A stretch of DNA of 64,000 nt from Bog-756 sp963730685 (GCA_963730685.1 CAVSSP010000002.1:1-64000); one strand, 5' to 3'; positions 35,956-45,758 are shown, numbered from the stretch's first letter. Numbers and translations are program-made. The notes: generated by a model from the sequence alone, not told the origin.

Positions 35956-36948
35956 GTGTCCGTGTTCCGACGTCACGAAGAAGAGCCATCGACAACGGAG
36001 CGGAAGGGGCGCGCCGGCGGTGGCCGGCGGGGGTCCCGTCTCCGTACCGCCGAAGGCAGCGGGCGGGTCGACGGGGGAGCCGACGCCCAGGAGCAGTTCA
36101 TCATCGAGGCGCTGGCCGACCTCCGCGACATGGTGGTCAGCGAGGTGATGACTCCGAGGGTCGACGTCGTGGCCCTGTCCATCCCGCTCACGGTCGACGC
36201 CGTCACCCAGGCCGTGCGCGAGTCGGGACACAGCTGCTTCCCCGTCTGCGGCGAGAACCTCGACGACCTGATCGGCGTGCTCTTCGTGAACGACCTGTTC
36301 CGGGCCGGATGGAAGGTGACCGGGACCGACGAGACCGGGGCGGACAGCTCCGGGTCGGAAGGTACCCCGGTGGGAGCGGAGCGGCCCCCGTCTACGCCTC
36401 CGGCCGCCGCCGCACCCGACCCGATCGACATCTCCCGACGGCTCCGCCAGCCGTTCCTCGTCCCGGAGTCCCACCTGGTGCTCGACGTGCTGGCCGAGAT
36501 GCGTCGCCAGCGCCGTGCCTTCGCGGTGGTGGTGGACGAACACGGCGGGGTCGAAGGGGTGCTGACCGTCAAGGACCTGCTCGGAGCGCTGGTCGGCGAC
36601 CTGCCCGACGAGTTCGACGCCGACGACGAGCCCGACGTGGTGCGGGTGGACGGCAGTCGGTGGTTGGTCGACGGCCGGATGAACGTGGACGAGGTCCGGG
36701 ACCAGCTGGACATCAACGTTCCCGAAGGCGAGTACGTGACCCTCGGTGGATTCCTGTTTGACGCATTCGGCCACATACCCGTGGAGGGCGAGTCGCTGGT
36801 GGTCGACGGCTGGGAACTCCGGGTCACCGAGATGGACAAGCGCCGGGTGGCCAGGGTGGTGGCCAAGCGCCCCGACCCCCCGCCGGAGCCGGCCGGGCCC
36901 CGGTCGACTCCGGGTGACGCGGGGAACCACCACACCGCGGTCGGGTAG
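35956..36948 (+). CDS. CorC/HlyC-like CBS-domain protein without DUF21 membrane part
   Basis: Two CBS domains, VSEVMTPRVDVVALS and LRQPFLVPESHLVLD...VVVDEHGGVEGVLT, are separated by a Pro/Ala/Ser-rich insert and followed by a CorC_HlyC domain ending GHIPVEGESLVVDGW. The DUF21 membrane domain of CNNM/hemolysin-III-like transporters is missing, as in CorC. Such proteins are tied to Mg2+/Co2+ handling. Length is 330 residues; the start is GTG. It is the last gene before tRNA-Pro. Confidence 0.87.
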   Translation: MSVFRRHEEEPSTTERKGRAGGGRRGSRLRTAEGSGRVDGGADAQEQFIIEALADLRDMVVSEVMTPRVDVVALSIPLTVDAVTQAVRESGHSCFPVCGENLDDLIGVLFVNDLFRAGWKVTGTDETGADSSGSEGTPVGAERPPSTPPAAAAPDPIDISRRLRQPFLVPESHLVLDVLAEMRRQRRAFAVVVDEHGGVEGVLTVKDLLGALVGDLPDEFDADDEPDVVRVDGSRWLVDGRMNVDEVRDQLDINVPEGEYVTLGGFLFDAFGHIPVEGESLVVDGWELRVTEMDKRRVARVVAKRPDPPPEPAGPRSTPGDAGNHHTAVG

Positions 36949-36991
36949 CATCTGGCTGGTTCGGGACCCGGGGTTCACGGGTCCCGCTCGA

Positions 36992-37069
36992 CGGGCTGTG
37001 GCGCAGCTTGGTTAGCGCGCTGCGTTCGGGACGCAGAGGTCCCCGGTTCAAATCCGGGCAGCCCGACCA
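36992..37069 (+). tRNA. tRNA-Pro (anticodon CGG)
   Basis: Acceptor CGGGCTG pairs with CAGCCCG, the anticodon stem CTGCG/CGCAG encloses TTCGGGA (anticodon CGG), the T-loop is TTCAAAT, and CCA is encoded at 37067-37069. Confidence 0.95.
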
Positions 37070-37327
37070 CAACACCGCAGGTCGACCGGGGTGCATGCCC
37101 GGTCGGTTCGACGGGCTCGACGCACGACCGGTGTGGCCGGCCGCCGACGTTCCACACGCCCACCGGGGTGGCACCCGGCGGCAGGGGATCCGAGAGCACC
37201 GACCGCCAGGCTCCCCCGGCGCCACCTTCCGGATACTCCCCGCACGCGTCGAGAGGCCCGACCCCCGAAACCATAGGGCCGGCCCCCTATCGGATCGGGC
37301 CCGGACCAGTCGACACTTGAGTTGGTC

Positions 37328-38323
37328 ATGAGTTCCGACCGCCCCGAACGGGTGCCGGCCACGGCGAGCTCGGCCCGGACAGAGAGCGGGATCACCACCA
37401 TGAGGTCTGACGTCCCACGGACCGGCGTTCCGGTCCGCCGCCGCTCCTTCCGCCTATCCGGGCGGTCGCCGCGTCACCGCCGAATCGCAGGCCGGACGCT
37501 CGGCGCCGTCGCGGTTGCCGGCACCGCCGTCGCGGTCTCCGTCCTGACGGCCGCGTCAGCCGGGGCGGTGAGCCCGGCCGGGGCCATCGCTCCGACGACG
37601 AACCCCCCCGTCGAGACGGCGTCGCAGCCGGCGGGCGCCCCCCTCGTGCCCCAAGCCGACGCGGTGGCACAGGCGCCCGTGCTCACGTTCGCCGGATATC
37701 AGTGGACGGTCAAGAACTCGACCTCGCCGGTCGGGCCCGGCCCCAACGTCTTCGATGCCACGGGGCCGTCGGTCGACGCCTCGGGGCTGCATCTGCGGAT
37801 CGTGAGGACCAAGGCGGGTTGGGAGTGCTCCGAGGTGATCCTCGCCCAGACCCTCGGCTACGGCACCTACACATGGACCGTGCACGGTCCGCTGTCGACC
37901 CTCGACCCGGATGTCGTGCTGGGCCTGTTCACCTATGACAGCTCGAGCAACGCCCCGACCAACCGGGAGATCGACTTCGAGGCGTCCCGCTTTCGCAGTG
38001 CCTCGAGCCCGACCGACGCCCAGTACGTGGTGCAGCCGTACACGACGCCCGGGAACCTCCAGCGGATCACCATCCCCAAGGGCATCGGCACGACGGTGAC
38101 GATGACATGGCTCCCGGGCCGCGTCACCTTCTCCGGGTCGACCGTCCGCCCCAACGGCAAGATCGTGGCGATGCCGACGTGGGCGAACAGCTCCCCGTCG
38201 GTACCCGTCAGCGCGGCCGAGCAGGTCCACATGAACCTGTGGCTTTCCGGAGGTCTCCCGCCCACCGACGGCCGGCCGGTCTCGGTGACCGTGACCGGCT
38301 TCCGCTTCACCCCCGCCGCGTGA
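37328..38323 (+). CDS. Secreted GH16-like (concanavalin-fold) protein
   Basis: A basic N-terminus rich in Arg precedes a hydrophobic signal sequence (LGAVAVAGTAVAVSV, then Ala-rich cleavage region). A Pro-rich linker leads to a beta-sandwich domain with the motif REIDFEASRF, close to the GH16 active-site pattern E-x-D-x-E. GH16 enzymes cut beta-glucans and galactans; the substrate here is unknown. The start is ATG 37328 or ATG 37400; the second puts the signal sequence nearer the N-terminus. The 250 bp between tRNA-Pro and this gene show nothing I can name. Confidence 0.7.
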   Translation: MSSDRPERVPATASSARTESGITTMRSDVPRTGVPVRRRSFRLSGRSPRHRRIAGRTLGAVAVAGTAVAVSVLTAASAGAVSPAGAIAPTTNPPVETASQPAGAPLVPQADAVAQAPVLTFAGYQWTVKNSTSPVGPGPNVFDATGPSVDASGLHLRIVRTKAGWECSEVILAQTLGYGTYTWTVHGPLSTLDPDVVLGLFTYDSSSNAPTNREIDFEASRFRSASSPTDAQYVVQPYTTPGNLQRITIPKGIGTTVTMTWLPGRVTFSGSTVRPNGKIVAMPTWANSSPSVPVSAAEQVHMNLWLSGGLPPTDGRPVSVTVTGFRFTPAA

Positions 38324-38338
38324 GCCGCGGCCGTGGGT

Positions 38339-38650
38339 TCATGAAGGGCTCTTCCAGGCGGTCTGCCCATCCGGGCGCTCGAGACGGTCGTCGGCGGGGA
38401 CCCCCACCCGGATGACCTCGGACTCGTCCACCATGTCGGGAGTGGGGACGACGACTCGGCCGACCTGACGGTTGCGGCGATGACCGAGCATCCGGTGCCA
38501 GAAGTCGGCCTCCCGCTCCGCCGTCGCACCGGTCTCCAGTGCACCCGCCCCCATGGCGCGGTCGTGGCGGATCGACCCTCTCAGGACCGGGACCACGGCG
38601 ATGATCACGGCCAGCACCATCAGCGGGATGACGATGTACAGAACCAGCAT
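38339..38650 (-). CDS. Small single-span membrane protein
   Basis: From ATG 38650 the protein begins with a hydrophobic helix (MLVLYIVIPLMVLAVIIAVV), then a charged cytoplasmic part with WHRMLGHRRNRQVGR and ESEVIRVGVP, 103 residues in all. The open frame reaches 38743, but the extra residues do not look natural. No clear ribosome-binding site is seen. I do not recognise the family. It converges with the GH16-like gene. Confidence 0.5.
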   Translation of the reverse strand: MLVLYIVIPLMVLAVIIAVVPVLRGSIRHDRAMGAGALETGATAEREADFWHRMLGHRRNRQVGRVVVPTPDMVDESEVIRVGVPADDRLERPDGQTAWKSPS

Positions 38651-38937
38651 GGCATTCGGCAGGTCGGGTCGGGGGACACCTGCCACCTCCTCGGGCACTT
38701 TGGATACCCAGCCCCCGGGGAAACAATGCACGACGGGACACAAAAACGGTCTGAACTGGGATTATCCGGTGGAATGGCGGACAGCGACCCCTCCCCCGAT
38801 CCGGCCGGAGCGTGAGGACAGGGCCCGGGTCGGACGCTCTTAGTTCACGTTTCGTGGTCCTATCAGCACGGAAAGAGACCTTTGGGAAAGAAGTTGGCGG
38901 CATGCCTGTTCACGCCCAGAGCCGCGTAGGTACCCTT

Positions 38938-38970
38938 CTTGGAGCACGGCAGGTCTTGGAGCACGGCAGG
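38938..38970. repeat. 17-bp tandem duplication in the leader of the phosphatase gene
   Basis: CTTGGAGCACGGCAGG occurs at 38938-38953 and again at 38955-38970, 68 bp upstream of the start of the secreted phosphatase-like gene. The gap 38651-39037 (387 bp) is otherwise without a supportable gene. The duplication could be an operator pair or a replication slip. I could not match the region to a known riboswitch. Confidence 0.7.
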
Positions 38971-39037
38971 GTATCCCCGACCACGGGGCAGGCAGCACAG
39001 CATTCGCCCGACGGGGGGCGAAGGAGGCAGGGGCGCG

Positions 39038-42004
39038 ATGGGAACGAAACGACTGGCGGCCGTGGCCGTCATCGCAGTCTTCGGATTCTTGCCACTGGCG
39101 GGCGGCACCCCCGCCGGGGCGGTCGACAGCCCGCTTTCGGTGAGCGCCTTCAGCGGATTCAATGCGGAATTGGCGCGGGCCCCGTACGTGACGGACCTCG
39201 CCCAGACCACCGCCTACGTCAACTGGGCCACCACGGTGGGAACCCTCGGGTCGGTCAAATGGGCGGCGGTCGGATCCGGGGGGTGCCCCTCCTCGGTGCT
39301 GTCCTGGTCGTCGTCGGCCACCGGCGCCTCCACCTCGCTCCCCGCCGCCATCGTGAACGGATCGGCCACCACACCCCCGGCCAGCATGGCCAGCTGGTCC
39401 TACTCGGTGGTCAATGGAGCCGGCACCACGGTGTCCGAGTACCAGGACTCGGTCGAGCTGACCGGCCTGACGGCCGGCACCACGTACTGCTACGCCGTGT
39501 TCTCCTCCGACTCGTCCGGAGCGGTGGACCTCTTGTCCGCCTCACAGCCCGACCAGTCGTTCACCACCCTGTCCACGCCCAGCACGACGTCGACCAAGTC
39601 GGTCACGTTCGACGTCATGGGCGACACCGGTGAGAACTACCTGGACACCGGCGACGTCGAGTTCCCGGGCCAGAGCCCGTCGAACCCCACCGACCCGGAT
39701 GAGGCGTCCCTCTACAACCAGATCGGTTCGTCCGGCGCCCAGTTCCTGCTCATGGCCGGAGACGTCTCCTACTCGGGGGGAACCCAGTCCACCTACGGTG
39801 ACCTGCAGCAGACCGGCACCGACCCCGAGGTGTCCAACATCTTCGGACCGACGTACTTCCCGCAGACCGGGGGGATCCCGACCTTCGTCGCCGACGGCAA
39901 CCATGGTCAGAACGTGACCACCCTGCGGGTGTGGCCCAGCCCGGTGACCGCGGCGACGTCGGGGGGAACCTACGACTACGACAGCTACGCCGGCGTCGAC
40001 GGCATCAGCAGCTCGGCCCCCGACGACTGGTACGCCTTCACCACCGGCAACGTGCGCATCTACGTCCTCGACGCCGCCTGGGCGGACAACACGACGGGCA
40101 CCGCCACCGGTTCGGAGTGCGCCACGCCTTCCTACTGTCTGAGCTACCAGGCCGACGCCGACGAGCACTGGCAGACCTCCTCGCCCGAGTACCAGTGGCT
40201 CCGGGCCGACCTCGCCGCCCATCCGGGTGGGATCAAGATGGCGGTCTTCCACTACCCACTGGAGTCCGACAACGCCACCCAGACCAGTGACCCGTACCTG
40301 CAGAACCAGCTCCAACCGCTGCTGGCCCAGAACGGCGTCGACATCGCATTCGAAGGACACGCCCACACCTACCAACGCTTCGTCCCCCGCCAGCCGGGCC
40401 AGGTCATCAGTTACGTGACCGGCGGCGGTGGCGGGTTCCTCGAGCCCGTCCAGGGCGGCACGACCTGTTCCGCCTTCCAGGCCACCGACGCCGTCTACGC
40501 GCTGGGCTGGGACTCGTCGGGCGGGAGCACCTGCGGCGGAACCGCGCCCGGCTCGGCAGCCGACGTCTACAACTTCTTGAAGGTCACGGTCACCGGCAGC
40601 AAGGTCGTGGTCTCGCCCACCAACGCCGCCGGCGCCGTGTTCGACCAGCAGACGTATACGTTCGGGGGCTCGACCGGTTCGGGCACGCCGTCGACGCCCG
40701 GATTCGTGTCGGCCACCGCCACGTCCTCCTCGTCGGTGCAGGTCAGCTGGACCCCGTCGACCGAGAGCGGTGGGACCATCGCCTACTACGACATCACGAG
40801 GAACGGGACGGCGTTGGCCACCGGCGTCACCGGTACGAGCTTCACCGACAGCTCGGCCGTTCCCGGGATCGAGTACACCTACAAGGTCACCGCCTACGAC
40901 ACGCTCGGAACGGCGTCGGCGGCGGGATCGTCGAACACGCTGGCCGTTCCCACCATGGCCGGGGCGGTGACGGCCTCGGCGTCAGGGCCGACCACGGTGC
41001 AGCTGCACTGGTCGCCGTCGTCGGAGTTCAAGGGATCGATCGCCTCGTACCAGGTGGACCGCAACGGCGTCATGCTGAGCTCCACCCCGGGGACCTCCAC
41101 CTCGTTCACCGACACCACCGCGGTGCCGGGGACGACCGCCACCTACTCGGTGACCGCCTTCGACCAGCTCGGTGGCCAGTCGACGCCGGCGGACTCGAAT
41201 CCGGTCACGACGCCGGGGGGTGGCACCCTTCCCTTCACCGGGGCTCAGACCGACTGCATGAAGCACCTCCCGGCCGGTTCGGTGGTGGGCGCCGCGGCCC
41301 TCTCCGACGGGAGCGGCTACTACGAGGTCGATGCCCAGGGTGACGTGGCCGCGTTCGGGGCGGCCGTCTGTCACGGCGCTATGACAGGTACCCACCTCAA
41401 CAAGCCGATCGTCGGGATGGCGGTGGACCCGGCCACCGGCGGCTACTGGCTGGTGGCCACCGACGGCGGCATCTTCTCGTTCAATGCGCCGTTCCACGGC
41501 TCGACGGGTGCGATCCGGTTGAACCAACCGATCGTCGGGATGACGGCCACCGCCAACGGGTCCGGGTACTGGTTCGTGGCATCGGACGGTGGCGTGTTCG
41601 CCTTCAACGCCCACTTCTACGGATCGACCGGCAACGAACGGCTCAACAAGCCCATCGTCGGGATGGCGGTGGATGCAGCCACCGGCGGCTACTGGCTGGT
41701 GGCCACCGATGGCGGCGTGTTCTCGTTCCACGCGCCCTTCCTGGGCTCCACCGGTGCGGAGCGCCTGAACAAGCCGATCGTGGGGCTGGCGGCCCTGTCC
41801 AGCGGGAGTGGGTACCGTCTGATCGCCTCGGACGGTGGCGTGTTCACCTTCCGGGCCCCGTACTACGGCTCCACCGGCAGCATCAGGTTGAACCGCCCGA
41901 TCATCATCGGGATCGACGACCCCGCCACCAACGGCTACTGGTTGATCGCCTCGGACGGCGGGGTGTTCACCTATCGGGCACCGTTCTACGGCTCGGCGGC
42001 CTGA
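39038..42004 (+). CDS. Secreted purple-acid-phosphatase-like metallophosphoesterase with FN3 and beta-repeat domains
   Basis: A signal peptide (MGTKRLAAVAVIAVFGFLPL, Ala-x-Ala end) precedes an FN3-like domain and a metallophosphoesterase core with all purple-acid-phosphatase blocks: VMGDTG, MAGDVSYSG, ADGNHG, VFHYP and EGHAHTYQR. Two FN3 domains follow (about residues 550-730). About five copies of a 38-40 residue repeat of the form GYW(L/F)VA(S/T)DGGVFxF...FxGSTG...LN(K/Q)PIVGM then close the protein; this repeat is common in actinobacterial exported proteins and may bind cell wall. ATG 39038 has GGAGG upstream. Length is 988 residues. A role in phosphate scavenging from organic esters is likely. 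Confidence 0.88.
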   Translation: MGTKRLAAVAVIAVFGFLPLAGGTPAGAVDSPLSVSAFSGFNAELARAPYVTDLAQTTAYVNWATTVGTLGSVKWAAVGSGGCPSSVLSWSSSATGASTSLPAAIVNGSATTPPASMASWSYSVVNGAGTTVSEYQDSVELTGLTAGTTYCYAVFSSDSSGAVDLLSASQPDQSFTTLSTPSTTSTKSVTFDVMGDTGENYLDTGDVEFPGQSPSNPTDPDEASLYNQIGSSGAQFLLMAGDVSYSGGTQSTYGDLQQTGTDPEVSNIFGPTYFPQTGGIPTFVADGNHGQNVTTLRVWPSPVTAATSGGTYDYDSYAGVDGISSSAPDDWYAFTTGNVRIYVLDAAWADNTTGTATGSECATPSYCLSYQADADEHWQTSSPEYQWLRADLAAHPGGIKMAVFHYPLESDNATQTSDPYLQNQLQPLLAQNGVDIAFEGHAHTYQRFVPRQPGQVISYVTGGGGGFLEPVQGGTTCSAFQATDAVYALGWDSSGGSTCGGTAPGSAADVYNFLKVTVTGSKVVVSPTNAAGAVFDQQTYTFGGSTGSGTPSTPGFVSATATSSSSVQVSWTPSTESGGTIAYYDITRNGTALATGVTGTSFTDSSAVPGIEYTYKVTAYDTLGTASAAGSSNTLAVPTMAGAVTASASGPTTVQLHWSPSSEFKGSIASYQVDRNGVMLSSTPGTSTSFTDTTAVPGTTATYSVTAFDQLGGQSTPADSNPVTTPGGGTLPFTGAQTDCMKHLPAGSVVGAAALSDGSGYYEVDAQGDVAAFGAAVCHGAMTGTHLNKPIVGMAVDPATGGYWLVATDGGIFSFNAPFHGSTGAIRLNQPIVGMTATANGSGYWFVASDGGVFAFNAHFYGSTGNERLNKPIVGMAVDAATGGYWLVATDGGVFSFHAPFLGSTGAERLNKPIVGLAALSSGSGYRLIASDGGVFTFRAPYYGSTGSIRLNRPIIIGIDDPATNGYWLIASDGGVFTYRAPFYGSAA

Positions 42005-42086
42005 CCGGTCGGGCCCAACCGCCGGGCTGCCGTCTGCGAACCGTGCCGGGGACGCCGGCCAGGGTGGTGACCCTAAGGTGGCCGCC

Positions 42087-42971
42087 ATGAAGCTTGCCAT
42101 CCACTTCCCCAACTTCACCCTCCCCGGAGGTGCCGCCGGGCTGGCTCCGATCCTGGCGGCCACCGCCCGGGCCGCCGAGGACGGCGGCTGCTCGACGTTC
42201 ACCGTGATGGACCACTGGTTCCAGATGGAGCAGCTGGCGACGTCAGAGGACCCGATGATGGAGGGGTACACCTCGCTCGGGTATCTGGCCGGTCTCACCG
42301 GCACCATGACGCTCGGAACGCTGGTGACCGGGGTCACCTACCGGCATCCCGGACTGTTAGCCAAGATCGTGACGACACTCGACGTCCTGTCGGGTGGTCG
42401 CGCCTTTTTGGGTATCGGGGCGGCATGGTACGAGCGGGAGCACCTCGGGCTGGGTGTGCCGTTCCCGCCGCTGAGCGAGCGCTTCGAGCGGCTGGAGGAG
42501 GCCCTGCAGATCTGTCACCAGATGTGGAGTGACGATGACGGGCCCTACACCGGCCGCTACTACCGACTGGCCGAGACGATCTGCTCGCCACGGCCGATCC
42601 AGCAGCCGGCTCCGAGGATCCTGATCGGCGGCAGCGGCGAACGCAAGACGCTCCGCCTGGTGGCCCGTTATGCCGACGCCTGCAACCTGTTCGCTCCCGA
42701 TCCCGAGTTCGTGGCCCAGAAGTTGGACGTGCTCGAACGGCACTGCGCGGACGAGGGCCGCGATCCCGCCGACATCGAGCGGACCATCATCTGGGGGAGC
42801 GACGCCCTGGATGACGTCGACGACTTTCTCGCCGCCATGGACGCCTACGCCAGGCTGGGGATCGAGAAGGTATGGGTGAGCCCCGTCGGACCCGATCCCG
42901 CCGCCTGGGTAGCCCGGCTGTGCGAGCGGGCGCTGCCGGTCCTGGCCGACATGGGGCCGGCCCGACCCTGA
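42087..42971 (+). CDS. LLM-class (F420-type) oxidoreductase
   Basis: The bacterial luciferase-like TIM barrel is shown by IHFPNFTLPGG, the segment GTLVTGVTYRHPGLLAK, SGGRAFLGIGAAWYEREH, and PRILIGGSGERKTLRLVARY. In actinobacteria such proteins mostly use coenzyme F420. The start is ATG 42087, 7 nt after TAAGGT, probably leaderless. Length is 294 residues. A DUF1810 gene follows 3 bp later. Confidence 0.87.
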   Translation: MKLAIHFPNFTLPGGAAGLAPILAATARAAEDGGCSTFTVMDHWFQMEQLATSEDPMMEGYTSLGYLAGLTGTMTLGTLVTGVTYRHPGLLAKIVTTLDVLSGGRAFLGIGAAWYEREHLGLGVPFPPLSERFERLEEALQICHQMWSDDDGPYTGRYYRLAETICSPRPIQQPAPRILIGGSGERKTLRLVARYADACNLFAPDPEFVAQKLDVLERHCADEGRDPADIERTIIWGSDALDDVDDFLAAMDAYARLGIEKVWVSPVGPDPAAWVARLCERALPVLADMGPARP

Positions 42972-42974
42972 CCG

Positions 42975-43400
42975 GTGGAGGATCCGTTCCGGCTCGGACG
43001 TTTCGTCGATGCCCAGGATGCCGGAGGGGCCTATGGGCACGCTGTCGATGAGCTGAGGGCCGGCCGGAAGACCACCCACTGGATGTGGTTCGTGTTCCCG
43101 CAGGTCGCCGGGCTCGGTCGCAGCGCCACCTCGGCGCGGTTCGCCATCTCTTCGCTCGACGAGGCGAGGGCCTACCTCGGCCACCCGGTGCTCGGCCCCA
43201 GGATCCTCGAATGCACACGGCTGGTGGTGACGAGCCGGGCGGCGGATGCGGCGGCCATCTTCGGCCCGGTGGACGCGCAGAAGCTGCAGTCGTCGGTGAC
43301 CCTGTTCGCCCGGGCGGATCCGGGGCAGCCCCTGTTCGGACAGGTACTCGACCGGTACTTCGACGGAATCGCCGATGCCCAAACCGACCGGCGGCTCTGA
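42975..43400 (+). CDS. DUF1810 family protein
   Basis: The family pattern is clear: LGRFVDAQDAGGAYGHAVDE, the block KTTHWMWFVFPQVAGLG, then SLDEARAYLGHPVLGPRI and a C-terminal LFGQVLDRYFDG. The biochemical role of DUF1810 is not settled. GTG 42975 lies 3 bp after the LLM oxidoreductase, so the two probably share a transcript. Length is 141 residues. Confidence 0.88.
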   Translation: MEDPFRLGRFVDAQDAGGAYGHAVDELRAGRKTTHWMWFVFPQVAGLGRSATSARFAISSLDEARAYLGHPVLGPRILECTRLVVTSRAADAAAIFGPVDAQKLQSSVTLFARADPGQPLFGQVLDRYFDGIADAQTDRRL

Positions 43401-43564
43401 GCTCGCGGCCTCCCGGTCCCATCCGGGCCACGAGCCCCGCCGGTCCTCCAGGTGGCCGCGCCCTTCAGCCCGCTCCCGGGTGACCCGTAACCGCGGGCCC
43501 GAGTGGCTACCCTCGATCCACGAGGAGTCGCCCGGGGGCCGCCCGGCGTTCAGGAACAGGAGTC

Positions 43565-44744
43565 ATGGTCGAGTACACCATTTTGAAGCCGCCACCGAAG
43601 AGACACGGCCTGGTGTGGCTGTGCGTCGGGGTGGCCGTGGTGCTCATCGCCGTCGGCGTCGGCGCCTTCCTGATCGGACGGCATGACGGCGCCACCCCGG
43701 CTGCCTCCACGGGCAAGGGTGGGCCGAGCACCACGGGGACCACGGTGGTGGCGCCGCTGACCGTGGCCTCGACGACGCCTGCCACCGGCGCCGTGGGTGT
43801 CCCCGGCGACCAGGCGGTCAGCATCACCTTCTCCTCGGCGATCAGGACCGGGTGGGGTCAGCCCACGTTCGACCCGCCCGTCGCCGGCACGTGGCACGCC
43901 GTCGGCCCCGCCACCCTCAGCTTCACCGCCGGGGCCCCGTTCATCCCCACCAGCTCGGAAACCCTCACCATCCCCTCGGGGACCGGTGGTCCGAGCAGCA
44001 AGAAGGGCGACGTGCTGGCGGCGCCCGTCACCGTGTCGTTCACCGTGGCCCAGGCGAGCACCGAACGGCTCCAACAGTTGCTCGGCCAACTGGGCTACCT
44101 CCCGCTCACGTTCACCCCGGCGGCACCGCTGAGCTCACCCGCCGAGGCCACGGCGGCACAGGACGGCAACTTTGCCTGGCGATGGCCGAACATGCCCTCC
44201 TCGCTCACCGGGCTGTGGAACGAGGGGGCGGAGAACGTGATCACCAAGGGCGCGCTCGATGAATTTCGAGAACCAGCACGGTCTGACGGTCGACGGACTG
44301 GCCGGCGTGCGCGTGTGGTCGGCGCTCCTCTCCGACCTGGCCGCCACAAAGGCGAACGCCGATCCCTATACCTACGTCTTCGTGTCCAAAGCGTTGCCCG
44401 AGGCGCTCACCCTGTTCGAGAACGGCGTGCCCACCCTGGTCAACATCCCCGTGAACACCGGTGCGCCCGGGGCTGACACGACGGCCGGCACCTACCCCGT
44501 CTTCGAGCACGTGGTGAGCTCGCGCATGCAGGGGACCAACCCGGACGGATCGACGTACGACGACCCCGACGTGCCCTGGGCCAGCTACTTCAACGGCGGC
44601 GATGCCCTGCACGGCTTCGTGCGGGCCACCTACGGGTCCTACCAGAGCAACGGCTGTGTGGAGATGGCCATCGCCGACGCCGCCAAGGTGTGGCCGCTCA
44701 CTCCTATCGGTACGCTGGTCACCGTGGTGGGGCCGTCGTCGTAG
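43565..44744 (+). pseudogene. L,D-transpeptidase (YkuD) with peptidoglycan-binding domain, broken by a +1 frameshift
   Basis: The first part (from 43565) has a membrane anchor (LVWLCVGVAVVLIAVGVGAF), an Ig-like domain (ATGAVGVPGDQAVSITFSS), and the start of a peptidoglycan-binding domain (LQQLLGQLGYLPL ... VITKGAL). One extra base near 44258 shifts the frame. The rest continues as MNFENQHGLTVDGLAGVRVW and the YkuD catalytic domain with HGFVRATYG and SNGCVEM, ending at 44744. All domains are intact apart from this base, so the gene is either recently broken or misread. The product would make 3-3 cross-links in the wall. Confidence 0.85.
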
Positions 44745-44792
44745 CGTCGGGTCGCCACCGGGATCGCACCGCATCGACACCGAGGAGACACC

Positions 44793-45758
44793 GTGGACAT
44801 GGAGTACCGCCGCCTGGGCAAGACGGGGCTGAAGGTCAGTGTCCTGTCCTTCGGCTCATGGGTGACCTTCGGACCCCAACTGGCCGGCAGCCTGGCCGAG
44901 GACTGCCTGGCTGCCGCCTACGACGCCGGAGTCAACTTCTTCGACAACGCCGAGGCCTACTCGGCCGGCGAGTCGGAGCGGATCATGGGGGAGGCGATCG
45001 CCGCCCTCGGCTGGCCCCGCCACAGCTACGTCCTGTCGACGAAGCTGTTCTGGGGGATCCACAAGGGGGTGAACATGCGCAACACCCTCAACCGCAAGTA
45101 CCTCATGCAGGCCATCGACGGGTCGCTCGAGCGGTTCGGCCTCGACTTCGTCGATCTCGTCTACTGTCACCGACCCGATCCCGAGACGCCCATCGAGGAG
45201 ACCGTGCGGGCCATGTCCGACATCATCTCCGACGGGAAGGCCCTCTACTGGGGCACGTCGGAGTGGTCCGCCGAGGAGTTGCGAGAAGCATGGGACATCG
45301 CCGACCGTCACCACCTGCACAAGCCCGTGGTCGAACAGCCCCAGTACAACCTGTTGTGGAGGGACCGGGTGGAAAAGGAGTACGCCCCGCTCTACGACGG
45401 GATCGGCCTCGGTCTCACCACCTGGAGTCCCCTGGGATCGGGGCTGCTGACCGGCAAGTACCTCGACGGGATCCCCGAAGGATCGAGGGCCACGCTTCCC
45501 GGCTATGAATGGCTGAGCGGGATGCTGACCGATGCCGACGCCAACGCCAAGGTGCGGGCCCTCCAGAGCGTGGCCGAAGAGCTGGAGTGCAGCCTGGCCC
45601 AGCTGTCCATCGCCTGGTGTGCCAAGAACCCGCACGTGTCGACCGTGATCACCGGAGCCAGTCGCGTCGAACAGGTCCACGAGAACCTGGGCGCCCTGGA
45701 CGTGATTCCTCGGCTATCCGACGATGTGATGTCCCGGATCGGCACCATCGTCGGCTGA
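44793..45758 (+). CDS. Aldo/keto reductase (AKR6/Kv-beta-like)
   Basis: This TIM-barrel NADPH oxidoreductase has the family blocks GLKVSVLSFGSW, NFFDNAEAYSAGESE (catalytic Asp and Tyr), LSTKLFWG (catalytic Lys), YCHRPDPETPIEETVRAM (catalytic His), and the cofactor loop VITGASRVEQV. The sequence is closest to the Kv-beta/YghZ type. GTG 44793 has GAGGAG 6 nt upstream. Length is 321 residues. Its 3' end overlaps the convergent membrane-protein gene by 45 bp. Confidence 0.92.
   Translation: MDMEYRRLGKTGLKVSVLSFGSWVTFGPQLAGSLAEDCLAAAYDAGVNFFDNAEAYSAGESERIMGEAIAALGWPRHSYVLSTKLFWGIHKGVNMRNTLNRKYLMQAIDGSLERFGLDFVDLVYCHRPDPETPIEETVRAMSDIISDGKALYWGTSEWSAEELREAWDIADRHHLHKPVVEQPQYNLLWRDRVEKEYAPLYDGIGLGLTTWSPLGSGLLTGKYLDGIPEGSRATLPGYEWLSGMLTDADANAKVRALQSVAEELECSLAQLSIAWCAKNPHVSTVITGASRVEQVHENLGALDVIPRLSDDVMSRIGTIVG

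Noticed and set aside
38860..39000. Riboswitch (c-di-AMP or c-di-GMP) before the secreted phosphatase
   Set aside because: The conserved core sequences of these classes were not found.
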